A DNA stretch of 13,534 nt from Chloracidobacterium sp. UBA7659 (GCA_002483395.1 DLHV01000157.1:32141-45674); one strand, 5' to 3'; numbered from the stretch's first letter, positions 1 to 10,675 are shown. Notes: generated from the letters alone by a model not told the origin. Program-made: numbers and translations.

Positions 1-501
1 TCGGGTCTCGTACCTAATCCGTCGATAACGAATCCGGATTTTCTCGAACTCGCGTCGGATGACTTTTTACTTCAAACAATTCGAAGCGGGCGGCCCGGCC
101 GGCCGATGCTGCCGTGGGGTGAGCGGGAGAATGGGTTTACGGACGATGAGATACGCCTCGTCATCGAGTTTATCCGCCAGCTCGGCGGTAATGTGCAGGC
201 TCAGCCTGACCCCAAACCTAAGATCTGGGCTACAGGCGACGCCGCGCTTGGCGGAGCACTATTTGCGTCAAATTGTTCGGGCTGCCACGGCAAAAACGCC
301 GTGGGCGGCGACGGCCCGGCGCTTAGTAACAAAGTCTTTATTGCAAGCGTCACGGACACTTTCCTGGTCGAAACGATCAGACGGGGACGCGCGGGAACGG
401 TGATGCAGGGTTTCGGAAATCCGTCACCCATACGAAAAGTTTTAACACAAGCCGAGATCGAATCGATCGTGGTCTATTTACGTTCACTGAACCCGAAATA
501 A
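1..501 (+). CDS. Diheme c-type cytochrome, 5'-truncated by window edge
   Basis: Frame 1 is open from base 1 to the TAA at 499-501, so the start lies outside the window. The visible part holds the end of one cytochrome c domain and all of a second. The second has the haem-binding motif CSGCH at 274-288 and a likely axial Met in GTVMQGFG (codon 403-405), and ends in the usual helix ([13 protein letters not shown]). The first domain shows its Met ligand in RPMLPWG (ATG at 106-108) and its closing helix ([14 protein letters not shown]); its CxxCH must lie before base 1. The ATG at 106 is this ligand Met and not a start codon. It is a periplasmic electron carrier by family. The alpha-subunit gene begins 23 bases downstream on the same strand, so this is the probable electron partner (donor or acceptor) of the molybdoenzyme. 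Not known: full length, signal peptide and whether more haems precede. Confidence 0.9.
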   Translation, partial: SGLVPNPSITNPDFLELASDDFLLQTIRSGRPGRPMLPWGERENGFTDDEIRLVIEFIRQLGGNVQAQPDPKPKIWATGDAALGGALFASNCSGCHGKNAVGGDGPALSNKVFIASVTDTFLVETIRRGRAGTVMQGFGNPSPIRKVLTQAEIESIVVYLRSLNPK

Positions 502-524
502 GTGAGCAATATTCAAGGAGCGAT

Positions 525-3955
<3,431 letters not shown>

Positions 3956-3956
<1 letters not shown>

Positions 3957-4067
3957 GAGTTACGCCTTCAGGCCTGAAATACGTTGCAAACGTTCAACTA
4001 ACTTGTTAACGGCTTACGTTGAATCACCGCGTAAACGCTTAACTCTAAACGAAAGGAGAATAACACT
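3956..4067 (+). other. Structured alpha-beta intergenic spacer with nested inverted repeats
   Basis: The 111-base spacer between alpha and beta is long for an operon whose other native junctions are about 12 to 23 bases. AGAGTTA at 3956-3962, starting on the last base of the alpha stop codon, is the reverse complement of TAACTCT at 4040-4046. Inside lie a perfect 12-base palindrome TTCAGGCCTGAA (3967-3978) and a second inverted repeat TTCAAC (3993-3998) with GTTGAA (4018-4023). The beta ribosome binding site AAGGAG (4053-4058) follows immediately. In the mRNA this could fold into a branched structure protecting or separating the alpha and beta parts of the transcript; that role is inference. 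No T-run follows any stem, so it does not look like an intrinsic terminator. Confidence 0.5.
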
Positions 4068-5210
4068 ATGGCACGCGTAAATAATTGGCAGCTTGGACGG
4101 GAGATGTCTTACTGGTATCCGGAAAGCCGTCCGCAAAAACAATTTGCCGCCGTATTCGATACAAATAAGTGCATCGCGTGCCAGACGTGCACACTGGCGT
4201 GCAAGACGACGTGGACCTCAGGCAAGGGGCAGGAGTACATGCTCTGGAACAATGTCGAAACCAAACCATACGGTTTTTATCCTCTTGCATGGGATCTGAA
4301 CCTGCTCGAAATGCTCGACGGCCAGCAGTGGAGCGAGAAGGACGGAAAACATGTCTATGACGGCAGCACGATCTTCGAATCGGCTCCGGCCGGCGAGCGT
4401 GTTCTTGGATGGCGGCCGGCATCAGAGGATTACGCTTACCCCAATGTCGGCGAGGATGATTGTGCCGGCGGCGTTGACGGCGGAGCCAGCATGGAAGTGC
4501 CGCACCAGATGGCGTGGTTCTATTACCTCGCTCGTATCTGCAACCATTGCACTTACCCGGCGTGTCTTGCGTCCTGTCCCCGCGGTTCGATCTACAAACG
4601 ACCCGAAGACGGCATTGTGCTCGTCGATCAGGGCCGCTGCCGCGGTTATCAGGAGTGCGTCCGAGGCTGCCCGTACAAAAAGGTCTTTTTTAACCCGATG
4701 ACTTCGACATCGGAGAAATGTATCGCCTGTTACCCGAAGATCGAAGATGGACTGCAGCCGCAGTGCTTCGCAAATTGCATCGGGAAGATCCGAATGGCGG
4801 GCTTTCTTAATACTCCCGAAAAAGCTCAGGCCGATAACCCGCTCGATTATCTTGTCCATATCAAGAAGGTGGCTTTGCCGTTGTTCCCGCAATTCGGTCT
4901 GGAGCCAAATGTTTATTACATACCGCCGATCCACGTTCCGACCGCGTTTACAAAACAGATGTTCGGCCCAGGCGTCGATAAAGCGGTTGAGGTTTACCGA
5001 AATGCTCCGAACGATGCCGATCTCACAAGCTTACTGGGCCTGTTTGGTTCGACCGAAAGTATCATGCGGAAATGGAAGCGAAACGGCGATCTTGTGATGG
5101 GAATGGACGAAAACGGAAAGGAGCTCGTTCGCGTTCCTTTTCGAGAACCGGTTCACATTCGGCCGGCTTACGACAAGCTTTATCAGATCACGCGTACAAA
5201 TTGTCCGTGA
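4068..5210 (+). CDS. nxrB: NxrB-like four-cluster iron-sulfur electron-transfer (beta) subunit
   Basis: 380 residues starting at ATG 4068 behind AAGGAG (4053-4058). Four Cys groups are visible: C35, C38, C41, C45; C158, C161, C166, C170; C191, C197, C201 with Tyr194 in the fourth position; and C218, C221, C233, C237. The Tyr-containing group predicts a [3Fe-4S] cluster and the others [4Fe-4S], as in NarH/NxrB/PcrB. Segments such as [31 protein letters not shown] and [10 protein letters not shown] resemble what I remember of Nitrospira and anammox NxrB. There is no signal peptide, so it should cross the membrane bound to the Tat-exported alpha subunit. It passes electrons between the alpha active site and the haem of gamma. 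In the first group all four Cys are present, whereas I recall an Asp at the fourth position in Nitrospira NxrB. Nearest alternatives are the beta subunits of chlorate, perchlorate or selenate reductases. Confidence 0.92.
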   Translation: MARVNNWQLGREMSYWYPESRPQKQFAAVFDTNKCIACQTCTLACKTTWTSGKGQEYMLWNNVETKPYGFYPLAWDLNLLEMLDGQQWSEKDGKHVYDGSTIFESAPAGERVLGWRPASEDYAYPNVGEDDCAGGVDGGASMEVPHQMAWFYYLARICNHCTYPACLASCPRGSIYKRPEDGIVLVDQGRCRGYQECVRGCPYKKVFFNPMTSTSEKCIACYPKIEDGLQPQCFANCIGKIRMAGFLNTPEKAQADNPLDYLVHIKKVALPLFPQFGLEPNVYYIPPIHVPTAFTKQMFGPGVDKAVEVYRNAPNDADLTSLLGLFGSTESIMRKWKRNGDLVMGMDENGKELVRVPFREPVHIRPAYDKLYQITRTNCP

Positions 5211-5222
5211 GGAGGTTTTACT

Positions 5223-6065
5223 ATGCGATTTCTTACACTCGCAATCATATTGAGCCTGGTATTCCTGATATCGTGCCGTAGAACTCAGGTTCCGACCGCG
5301 GAAGTGAACGTCGCGCAGGTAAAGGAGATAACGCTCGACCCAAATGCCGCGGTCTGGGATGACGTTTCGCTGCACATCTCAAAAATGATCTTGCAGGATC
5401 TGGTCGAGCCGCGTTTGATGGAACCGTCAACTCCGGAAGTGCAGGTCAAAGCCATCACGAACGGAACGGAGATAGCGTTCAGACTTGAGTGGATCGATGA
5501 GACCCAAAACGATCTGCCCGGCCCTAAAACCTTTATCGATGGCTGTGCTGTACAGCTACCGGCGAAGGTCGAGACAAACGTTCCGGCCCCGCAGATGGGC
5601 GAGGTTGGCAAAACGGTCGAGATCTCGTATTGGCGGGCCGACTGGCAGGCGATCGTCGAGGGCAGGACCGATTCAATAACAAGCATTTATCCGAATGCGT
5701 CGATCGACCATTATCCGTCGGAGGCGAAACCGCTCGAAAAAGACCCGCAAGCGCAAGGTGAGACCGCTCTGCGATATGCTCCGGCACGCGCGCTTGGAAA
5801 TCGGCGCTCTGGCCCGCGCGATCAGCCGGTGGAAGATCTGATCGCCGAAGGCCCGAGTACGCTATCATCGGCACCAAACGCGGTTTCAAAAGGCAAAGGC
5901 GTGAAAACCGCCAAGGGCTGGGCGGTCGTAATCAGCCGGCCGGTGCCGAGCGGCTTTTCCGCTTCGACGCCGTCACAGATCGCATTTGCCGTTTGGGAAG
6001 GTTCGCACACGGAGGTCGGCGCGCGAAAAATGAGAACCGGTTGGGTAATTTTGATGATGAAATAA
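5223..6065 (+). CDS. Ethylbenzene-dehydrogenase-type haem b gamma subunit, predicted lipoprotein
   Basis: 280 residues; ATG 5223 follows GGAGG (5211-5215), 12 bases after the beta stop. The N-terminus is a hydrophobic signal ending in the lipobox LISC, so Cys18 should be lipidated and the protein membrane-tethered outside the cytoplasm. The remainder matches the haem-binding gamma subunits of type II DMSO-reductase complexes (EbdC, SerC, ClrC, DdhC, NxrC): GCAVQLP, then QMGEVGKTVEISYWRADWQ with Met125 as candidate axial ligand, and a C-terminal RKMRTGW segment with Lys269 as candidate second ligand. Met/Lys haem b ligation is known for EbdC; assignment of these two residues is by motif position. 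Its role is electron exit or entry between the beta clusters and the diheme cytochrome c. A stretch around residues 160-215 is polar and poorly conserved-looking. Most relatives I know have cleavable Sec signals, so the lipobox is unusual. Confidence 0.85.
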   Translation: MRFLTLAIILSLVFLISCRRTQVPTAEVNVAQVKEITLDPNAAVWDDVSLHISKMILQDLVEPRLMEPSTPEVQVKAITNGTEIAFRLEWIDETQNDLPGPKTFIDGCAVQLPAKVETNVPAPQMGEVGKTVEISYWRADWQAIVEGRTDSITSIYPNASIDHYPSEAKPLEKDPQAQGETALRYAPARALGNRRSGPRDQPVEDLIAEGPSTLSSAPNAVSKGKGVKTAKGWAVVISRPVPSGFSASTPSQIAFAVWEGSHTEVGARKMRTGWVILMMK

Positions 6066-6097
6066 AACGAGTATCGGTCAGTACCGCGGGCGTAAAC

Positions 6098-6111
6098 CGG
6101 GCTTTAGCCCG
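6098..6111. repeat. REP-like short palindrome after the gamma gene
   Basis: CGGGC (6098-6102), loop TTTA, GCCCG (6107-6111) form a perfect 5-bp stem with a four-base loop, 32 bases after the gamma stop codon. Sequences of this form (GGGCTTTAGCCC) occur as dispersed intergenic repeats in many genomes. It is the only copy I see in this window, so repeat status is inferred. No T-run follows, so it is a poor terminator. It sits exactly where base composition shifts to AT-rich. Confidence 0.45.
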
Positions 6112-6143
6112 TAATTATTGACGACACAGCAACATTGTCGAAT

Positions 6144-6923
6144 ATGGTAGAACAAACCGACCAAATAACTATTATTGACGTGACTGTAGACAATGTCTCT
6201 AATGTTGGAATTTACTGTATTAAGGACAAAAAATCTCCAGGATACAAATCGAAAGTGGACTGGTTTAAATCAAAAATAAACAAAGGGTTGCAAATCAAAA
6301 TTGCCTCTGACACTAAAAATAAACAATTGGGATTTATTGAGTTTATTCCATCTGAACTTGCTTGGAGACCCATAAGGGCTGACAACTATCTATTTATTCA
6401 ATGCATTGCACTTTTTGTCAGCGAAGCAAAAAACAACAGCATTGGGACAACCTTACTCAAAGAATGTGAAGGAGAGGCAATAAGAAAGGACTGTTCAGGG
6501 ATTTGCGTGATGAGTAGTGATGGCGCTTGGATGGCAAACAAGAAATTGTTTGAAAAGAATGACTACTTTATTGCCGACAGGCTTGGCCGTTTCGAACTAA
6601 TGGTTAAGACACTTGATAACAAGAATCCTCACCCCAAGTTTATTGACTGGGTAAAGAAACAGAAGGGTTATAAAGGATGGAATTTAATATATTCCGACCA
6701 ATGTCCCTGGCACGAAAAATCGATCACAGACTTGAAACAATCGGCTTCGGAAAACGGCATCGACATGAAAGTAAAAAAACTGACGACGCCAAAGGAAGCT
6801 CAAAATACACCATCGGGTTTTGGGACTTTTAGTTTAATCAAAGACGGAAAATTGCTTGGTGACCATTATTTGAGTAGGACAAGATTTGAAAATATTGTAA
6901 GACAAGAAATGAAAACCAAATAA
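6144..6923 (+). CDS. GNAT N-acetyltransferase with C-terminal YoaP-type domain, probable foreign insertion
   Basis: 259 residues from ATG 6144; an in-frame TTG at 6135 would add three residues, and neither has a Shine-Dalgarno site. The N-terminal two thirds is GNAT-like (GFIEFIPSELAWRPI, then a beta-strand and a degenerate acetyl-CoA loop NNSIGTTLL, then VMSSDGAWMANKKLFEKNDY). The C-terminal part has IYSDQCPWH with Cys187 and ends GTFSLIKDGKLLGDHY, matching the thioredoxin-like YoaP domain attached to this acetyltransferase family. Substrate is unknown. Composition is unlike its neighbours: 18 of 60 bases are G or C at 6241-6300 against 32 of 60 at 4321-4380 in beta, with Lys/Asn/Ile-rich, A/T-ending codons. 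It lies in the same direction between gamma and the chaperone, so it is probably co-transcribed. The lack of a Shine-Dalgarno site would fit a Bacteroidota-like source; that origin is a guess. Confidence 0.82.
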   Translation: MVEQTDQITIIDVTVDNVSNVGIYCIKDKKSPGYKSKVDWFKSKINKGLQIKIASDTKNKQLGFIEFIPSELAWRPIRADNYLFIQCIALFVSEAKNNSIGTTLLKECEGEAIRKDCSGICVMSSDGAWMANKKLFEKNDYFIADRLGRFELMVKTLDNKNPHPKFIDWVKKQKGYKGWNLIYSDQCPWHEKSITDLKQSASENGIDMKVKKLTTPKEAQNTPSGFGTFSLIKDGKLLGDHYLSRTRFENIVRQEMKTK

Positions 6924-6930
6924 CTATCGC

Positions 6931-6958
6931 TAACAAGAGGTTTGGCAACCTAAAGTTA
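6931..6958 (+). promoter_or_regulatory. Imperfect hairpin covering the chaperone's ribosome-binding region and start
   Basis: TAAC (6931-6934) can pair with GTTA (6955-6958), and AGGTT (6938-6942) with AACCT (6947-6951) around a TGGC loop; the intervening AAG and AAA do not pair. The only purine-rich Shine-Dalgarno candidate (AAGAGG, 6935-6940) is buried in the stem and lies some 17 bases before ATG 6958. Translation of the chaperone may therefore be weak or coupled to the upstream gene. The structure may simply be a junction scar of the AT-rich insertion. Confidence 0.35.
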
Positions 6959-7596
6959 TGAATAACAAACGAAACAATCTATTACGTGAGGCGGCCGAAT
7001 GGCGGCTGATAAGCTTGTTTTTCGATTGCCCGACCGGCGATTGGTTCGAACAAGTCGATGCTCTTGGTAAACAAGTGTCTGACAAGCACCTGAAACGGGC
7101 AGCAAAGCTTGCTCAGAAACAAGCAAGTGAGGGGTTGTTCCACTCAATATTCGGGCCGGGCGGGCCGGCACCTGGCCGCGAAGTAAGCTATCGCGGATGG
7201 GTTCAGCCCGGCTATTTGTTGTCGGAGCTTTCGAGCTTTTATGACGCGTTTTCCTATAAACCGGTGACAAGCGAGGTTCCGGATCACGTAGGAGTTGAAA
7301 CCGGTTTCATTGCATATCTACGATTGAAAGAGCTATATGGCCTGGAATGCGGCGACAAAGAGAGCGCCGACATATCGCTTAAAGCCTCGTGTACGTTCAT
7401 CGACGAACATTTGTCAAAATTCGTGGAAAAGCTGTCGAAACTACTAGCGGCGTCAGGGATCGATTACCTTGCTCTCGCGGGGTCCGCTCTCTTTGATCGA
7501 GTTGGACCCGATAGAGATAAGCCAAAACAGATTTTTCTACCGGTGCTTGAGGACGACGATGCGTCGATGTTCGAATGCGGCGGCGCGGCTTTGTAA
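6958..7596 (+). CDS. TorD/NarJ-family molybdoenzyme assembly chaperone
   Basis: 212 residues, a normal length for TorD-family chaperones. The N-terminal helix LLREAAEWRLISLFFDCP (8-25), the FGPGGPAPGREVSY loop (about 65-78) and QPGYLLSELSSFYDAF with EVPDHVGVETGFIAYLRLKE are typical of the all-helical chaperones that bind the twin-arginine leader of a molybdoenzyme, help insert the cofactor and hold back export until folding is complete. The client should be the Tat-exported alpha subunit of the same operon. It is cytoplasmic, with no signal peptide or membrane segment. GC content returns to that of the respiratory genes here. It has no well-placed ribosome binding site, in contrast to alpha, beta and gamma, which may reflect loss of its original leader when the preceding AT-rich gene was inserted. 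The stop codon lies inside a terminator hairpin. Confidence 0.85.
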   Translation: MNNKRNNLLREAAEWRLISLFFDCPTGDWFEQVDALGKQVSDKHLKRAAKLAQKQASEGLFHSIFGPGGPAPGREVSYRGWVQPGYLLSELSSFYDAFSYKPVTSEVPDHVGVETGFIAYLRLKELYGLECGDKESADISLKASCTFIDEHLSKFVEKLSKLLAASGIDYLALAGSALFDRVGPDRDKPKQIFLPVLEDDDASMFECGGAAL

Positions 7597-7607
7597 GCCG
7601 CGTGTTT
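7584..7607 (+). terminator. Hairpin terminator overlapping the chaperone stop codon, between convergent genes
   Basis: CGCGGCTT (7584-7591) and AAGCCGCG (7595-7602) form a perfect 8-bp stem with a TGT loop, followed by TGTTT (7603-7607). The TAA stop of the chaperone (7594-7596) is part of the loop and stem. The convergent decarboxylase gene ends at 7612, so the hairpin probably separates the two transcription units. The T-run is short, so efficiency is uncertain; the opposite strand has no T-run. Confidence 0.65.
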
Positions 7608-7611
7608 CAGA

Positions 7612-8985
7612 TCAGGCCATCGTTGCCAAAATGGCCTTTATGTCTTTCTCTGTCGTGTCGGGATTGATAAAACAGAACCGTGCAACCGTTTCAAATTCGC
7701 CATTCGTTCGCCATTGGGTCGGAGCGACGAGGGCAAAACCAACCCGGTGATTCATGTAAGTCCACGCTTTGTACTCTTCGGGCCGCCAACCGATACGTCT
7801 GAACAATACGCACGACAGATTCGGCGGGAGCACCAGCTCGGTGTGACGGGCTTCGGTAATAAGTTTTCCGGCAATTTGAGCGAGTTCAATTCCGCGTGAG
7901 ATCGCTTTTTCATACCGGTCCGTACCGTGCAGCGCCAGCGAAAACCATAGCGGCAAACCTCTTACGCGTCGGGTTAATTGAATTTGATAGTCCGAAGGAT
8001 TAAATCCACGCGCGCCTTCGTCGTGGAAGATGTCGAGGTAAGAACCGCTTTGAGAATGCGCCCGTCTAGCCAATTCAGGCTGGCGATAAATTACCGCTCC
8101 GCAATCATACGGCGAGAACAGCCATTTGTGAGGATCGATCGTAACGCTGTCCGCCATCTCGATCCCATTAAATAAATGACGTACAGACCGAACGGCAAGA
8201 GCCGCTCCTCCATATGCCGCGTCAACGTGAAACCAGACGTTTTTGGACTTGCATATCTTGCCGATACCCGAAAGGTCGTCGATAATGCCCGCATTCGTCG
8301 TGCCGGCCGTGGCAACGACCGCGAAGACTCGCTTTCGTTCCTCGAGCGGCATCCGCTTTAAACAATCGGCCAGCATTTCACCCTCCAACCGGCCTTCGGT
8401 GTCGATCATGACCACGTCCGCGTCGATTACTTTTGCCATCGCCTTGACCGATGAGTGTGCACCTGCCGACGTTACCACTATGCCGCGTACGTTCGCTCGG
8501 CTCGCGTCGTGCCGCCGCCAATCGTCCCTTGCCGTAACCATCGCCGACAGGTTCGCTTCTGTGCCTCCGCTGGTGAATACGCCGAAGGCTCCCTCCGGCA
8601 ATCCTGTCAGGGAGACAAGCCATCGCATCGCCTCGTTCTCCGCAAAAATACAGCCCGCTCCTTCCATCCAGAACGCCCCGTGAACGCTCGTTGCCGAGGT
8701 CACAAGATCGAACATAACAGCCGCTCGTGTGGGTGATGCAGGGACAAAAGCGAGATGCCGCGGGTGATCGATAGATACGCTTGCCTTTACAAGCACATCG
8801 CGAAAAAGTCGGAACGCGTTTTCTCCGCCGATGCCTTTTCGGGTGACGGTTTCGCCGACCAGCGATTTGAGTTCTTTTTCGCTTTTTGGCGTTCCGAGCG
8901 GTGGATTTGTATCGGTAATCCGCTGAATCGCGTATTTCATGACGTCGAGCGTCATTTCAACAAGGTCGATATCTATTTCATGCAT
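7612..8985 (-). CDS. Pyridoxal-phosphate-dependent group II (aromatic-L-amino-acid-type) decarboxylase
   Basis: 457 residues, within the usual range of about 450-500. PLP-binding landmarks are in order: SGGTEANLSAM (phosphate-binding loop), FHVDAAYGG with Asp255 for the pyridine nitrogen, and DPHKWLF with Lys287 as the Schiff-base lysine. HPRHLAFVPASP near the N-terminus is a substrate-pocket segment of this family. It should decarboxylate an aromatic or related L-amino acid to the amine and CO2 in the cytoplasm; substrate (Trp, Tyr, Phe, DOPA or Glu) cannot be read from the sequence. ATG 8985 has no clear ribosome binding site. It lies 42 bases after the YwiC-like gene on the same strand and could be read from the upstream RIC promoter, but no functional link to nitrogen-oxide metabolism is evident. 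It converges with the respiratory operon. Confidence 0.85.
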   Translation of the reverse strand: MHEIDIDLVEMTLDVMKYAIQRITDTNPPLGTPKSEKELKSLVGETVTRKGIGGENAFRLFRDVLVKASVSIDHPRHLAFVPASPTRAAVMFDLVTSATSVHGAFWMEGAGCIFAENEAMRWLVSLTGLPEGAFGVFTSGGTEANLSAMVTARDDWRRHDASRANVRGIVVTSAGAHSSVKAMAKVIDADVVMIDTEGRLEGEMLADCLKRMPLEERKRVFAVVATAGTTNAGIIDDLSGIGKICKSKNVWFHVDAAYGGAALAVRSVRHLFNGIEMADSVTIDPHKWLFSPYDCGAVIYRQPELARRAHSQSGSYLDIFHDEGARGFNPSDYQIQLTRRVRGLPLWFSLALHGTDRYEKAISRGIELAQIAGKLITEARHTELVLPPNLSCVLFRRIGWRPEEYKAWTYMNHRVGFALVAPTQWRTNGEFETVARFCFINPDTTEKDIKAILATMA

Positions 8986-9027
8986 TGATGATTAGTGAGT
9001 TGGGTCATTCGAACCTGGAGCATCGAA

Positions 9028-9846
9028 TCAGATACCCGCGTGATAGCCGATAATAAGCGAAAACACCGCCAGGGTCCCGTAAATAACTTCCCAGACACCG
9101 ATCTTCATCGCTTTCATCTTTGTGCGGAACCGCGACAAGCCAACTGTGGATCTCGCGAAAAGTATCATAAACGCGGGTACTGTCAGAAATGGCAAAAAGC
9201 CGGCGGACACAAGTCCGGCGACTCCTGCAAATCCGGCCAAATGTGCCGCCGCCGGAATTAATATCGAAAAGTCCTTTCCCTTTTCCAGCCGCAGACGGTT
9301 ACGCACGTAGAATATCGAAGGGATAAGCCGGGCAATAAACAGAAACCAGATCGCGGCTGCATTCTGCCATGGCAATCCGCCGGCAAGGGCGATCGCGGCG
9401 GCCGAAGACGACATTGCGACCGCTCCGGTCATTTCGGCCAGCAACTCGCGGCTCTGTCGGGACACATCGCAGTAGATCTGATAGGCCGCAAGTGGCAATA
9501 CCAAAACAAACGGTATTAGACTCGACCTCTCGGCGAATACCAGGCTGCCGGCAAGCCCGGCCAGAAAAATTACCAAGAATCCGAGAGCAAATTTGAGCGC
9601 CGCTTCAGTCTGCGGTAGTAGCCGCCGGGCAAGTCGATCCGCTACAAAAATCTGTAACGGCCGCCGCATAAGGAAAGCGCCGATCACCATCAACGCGATC
9701 CACGGCGCGGCAGGGGAAAAAGCAATTGCCATACCGGCCACGAGCGGTTCGAGCAAAAATCCCCAGGAGCCGTGCTCTGTCGGAAGGGCTAGCTGCCGAA
9801 CGCGGAAGGTTCGGACTGGTGCGATGGTAGGAGCAGCAGATGACAT
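9028..9846 (-). CDS. YwiC-like integral membrane protein
   Basis: 272 residues, strongly hydrophobic, with roughly seven to eight membrane segments. The family signature is PTEHGSWGFLLEPL from residue 22, followed by a segment with paired arginines after the second membrane span (FLMRRPLQIF) and an Arg-rich loop (FIARLIPSIFYVRNRLRL) before the last helices. The layout recalls UbiA-type prenyltransferases, but I see no firm DxxxD catalytic motif, so the activity is unknown. In Bacillus subtilis ywiC lies in the narK-fnr-ywiD-ywiC-narGHJI region. Here too it sits with a nitrate/nitrite-type molybdoenzyme and a Crp/Fnr regulator, which supports a role in anaerobic nitrogen-oxide respiration. It starts 14 bases after the RIC stop codon, so the two are probably co-transcribed. 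No strong ribosome binding site precedes ATG 9846. Confidence 0.8.
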   Translation of the reverse strand: MSSAAPTIAPVRTFRVRQLALPTEHGSWGFLLEPLVAGMAIAFSPAAPWIALMVIGAFLMRRPLQIFVADRLARRLLPQTEAALKFALGFLVIFLAGLAGSLVFAERSSLIPFVLVLPLAAYQIYCDVSRQSRELLAEMTGAVAMSSSAAAIALAGGLPWQNAAAIWFLFIARLIPSIFYVRNRLRLEKGKDFSILIPAAAHLAGFAGVAGLVSAGFLPFLTVPAFMILFARSTVGLSRFRTKMKAMKIGVWEVIYGTLAVFSLIIGYHAGI

Positions 9847-9860
9847 AAATGAACCGGAAA

Positions 9861-10601
9861 CTATGCGACCATCAACAAGATCGCCTCCTGCTCAAGTTCT
9901 ATGGCACGGGGAAAGAGCAGATTGTTTTCCAAATGAATGTGCTGGTGCAGATCGCGTTCAAATTCGACGAATCGGTGATAAAGTGCCGTAAAACTCGGAC
10001 ACGCGCCTTCGGGCAGCGTGTAGTCGTTTGAGACCGCCCGCATTTTAGATAATAGTTCGCCCACTTCTTCGTGTTCGTTTTTCATCATTCTCACCGGATT
10101 AAGTACGGTGCCAAACGGCGGTGACAATCCCGGTATGTGTTTGGAAAGATTCGATTCGAGTTCCTCGATATAGGGAAACAGAACCATTTCTTCTTTCATC
10201 ATATGCGGTCCCAGGTCATCACAGATATCTTGAAACAGATTCTTTAGTTCTAAAAGATATGGGTTGTGCTCACTATGCCGACTGGCAACCTTCGCCATCA
10301 ACGGGGTCAGTTGTTTTATCTCTTCTTTAGTATATACGTGATGTTTGTCAAGGATATAGTCGACCAATTCGGTCAGCGTGGTATCGGCCAGCCAGTCAAA
10401 CTCTTTATTGTTCGAAACCTCCAGAATGCCGTCGATCTTCCGCATAACGGCGTCGGGGCTCGCCCCAACATTCCGGCAGGCATCATCAAACATCGTGTTT
10501 CCGTGACAGCAATAATCGATCTTGAATTCTTCAAAAACCCTCGTTGTTACGGGCATCTCAAGTGCTATTTCTCGAACCGTCTTCGTTTGAAAATTGTGCA
10601 T
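9861..10601 (-). CDS. ric: Di-iron iron-sulfur cluster repair protein (RIC/YtfE/ScdA)
   Basis: 246 residues in two domains. The N-terminal ScdA_N part (about 1-65) has the invariant FKIDYCCHG motif with Cys31-Cys32. The hemerythrin-like part (about 80-240) offers the expected di-iron ligands H88, H133, E137, H177, H221 and E225, placed as in E. coli YtfE by spacing and by the HxxxE repeats (HMMKE, HIHLE). RIC proteins restore Fe-S clusters damaged by nitric oxide or oxidants and reduce NO, in the cytoplasm. GGAGG on the minus strand (complement of 10611-10615) lies at good distance from ATG 10601. An FNR/DNR-type site and -10 lie upstream (10635-10675), so induction under anoxia or NO is likely. 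It fits as protection against NO formed from nitrite made or handled by the adjacent molybdoenzyme. The YwiC-like gene follows in the same unit. Confidence 0.93.
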   Translation of the reverse strand: MHNFQTKTVREIALEMPVTTRVFEEFKIDYCCHGNTMFDDACRNVGASPDAVMRKIDGILEVSNNKEFDWLADTTLTELVDYILDKHHVYTKEEIKQLTPLMAKVASRHSEHNPYLLELKNLFQDICDDLGPHMMKEEMVLFPYIEELESNLSKHIPGLSPPFGTVLNPVRMMKNEHEEVGELLSKMRAVSNDYTLPEGACPSFTALYHRFVEFERDLHQHIHLENNLLFPRAIELEQEAILLMVA

Positions 10602-10634
10602 TAGTAACTTCCTCCAAATTCATACTCAGGCACA

Positions 10635-10675
10635 ATTATCGCCGTTTGATTTCTAAAGAAATATGATTTGGGTCA
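10635..10675 (-). promoter_or_regulatory. Candidate class II FNR/DNR-type promoter for ric
   Basis: On the minus strand TGAC-CCAA-ATCA (10675-10664) matches the TGAT-n4-ATCA core at 7 of 8 positions. A -10-like GATAAT lies at 10640-10635, which puts the start near 10628. The operator centre (10669.5) is then 41.5 bases upstream, the standard position for class II activation by FNR/CRP proteins. An additional ATTTCT-AA-AGAAAT inverted repeat (10649-10662) fills the space between them. Read by eye; no start site has been mapped. Confidence 0.55.

Noticed and set aside
106..501. Start of the cytochrome gene at ATG 106
   Set aside because: The same frame is open back to base 1, and this Met lies in the RPMLPW motif, which is the likely haem ligand of the preceding domain.
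6924..6957. Possible integron attC remnant after the acetyltransferase gene (GCTAACAAGAGG...GTTATG)
   Set aside because: The core sites miss the RYYYAAC/GTTRRRY consensus at several positions and the spacer is shorter than a full attC; no integrase or further cassette is seen. It remains only a possible scar.
8996..9007. TGAG-TTGG-GTCA, resembling the ric box, upstream of the decarboxylase
   Set aside because: One core base is off and the centre is only about 16 bases before the ATG, too close for the class II arrangement seen at the other sites.
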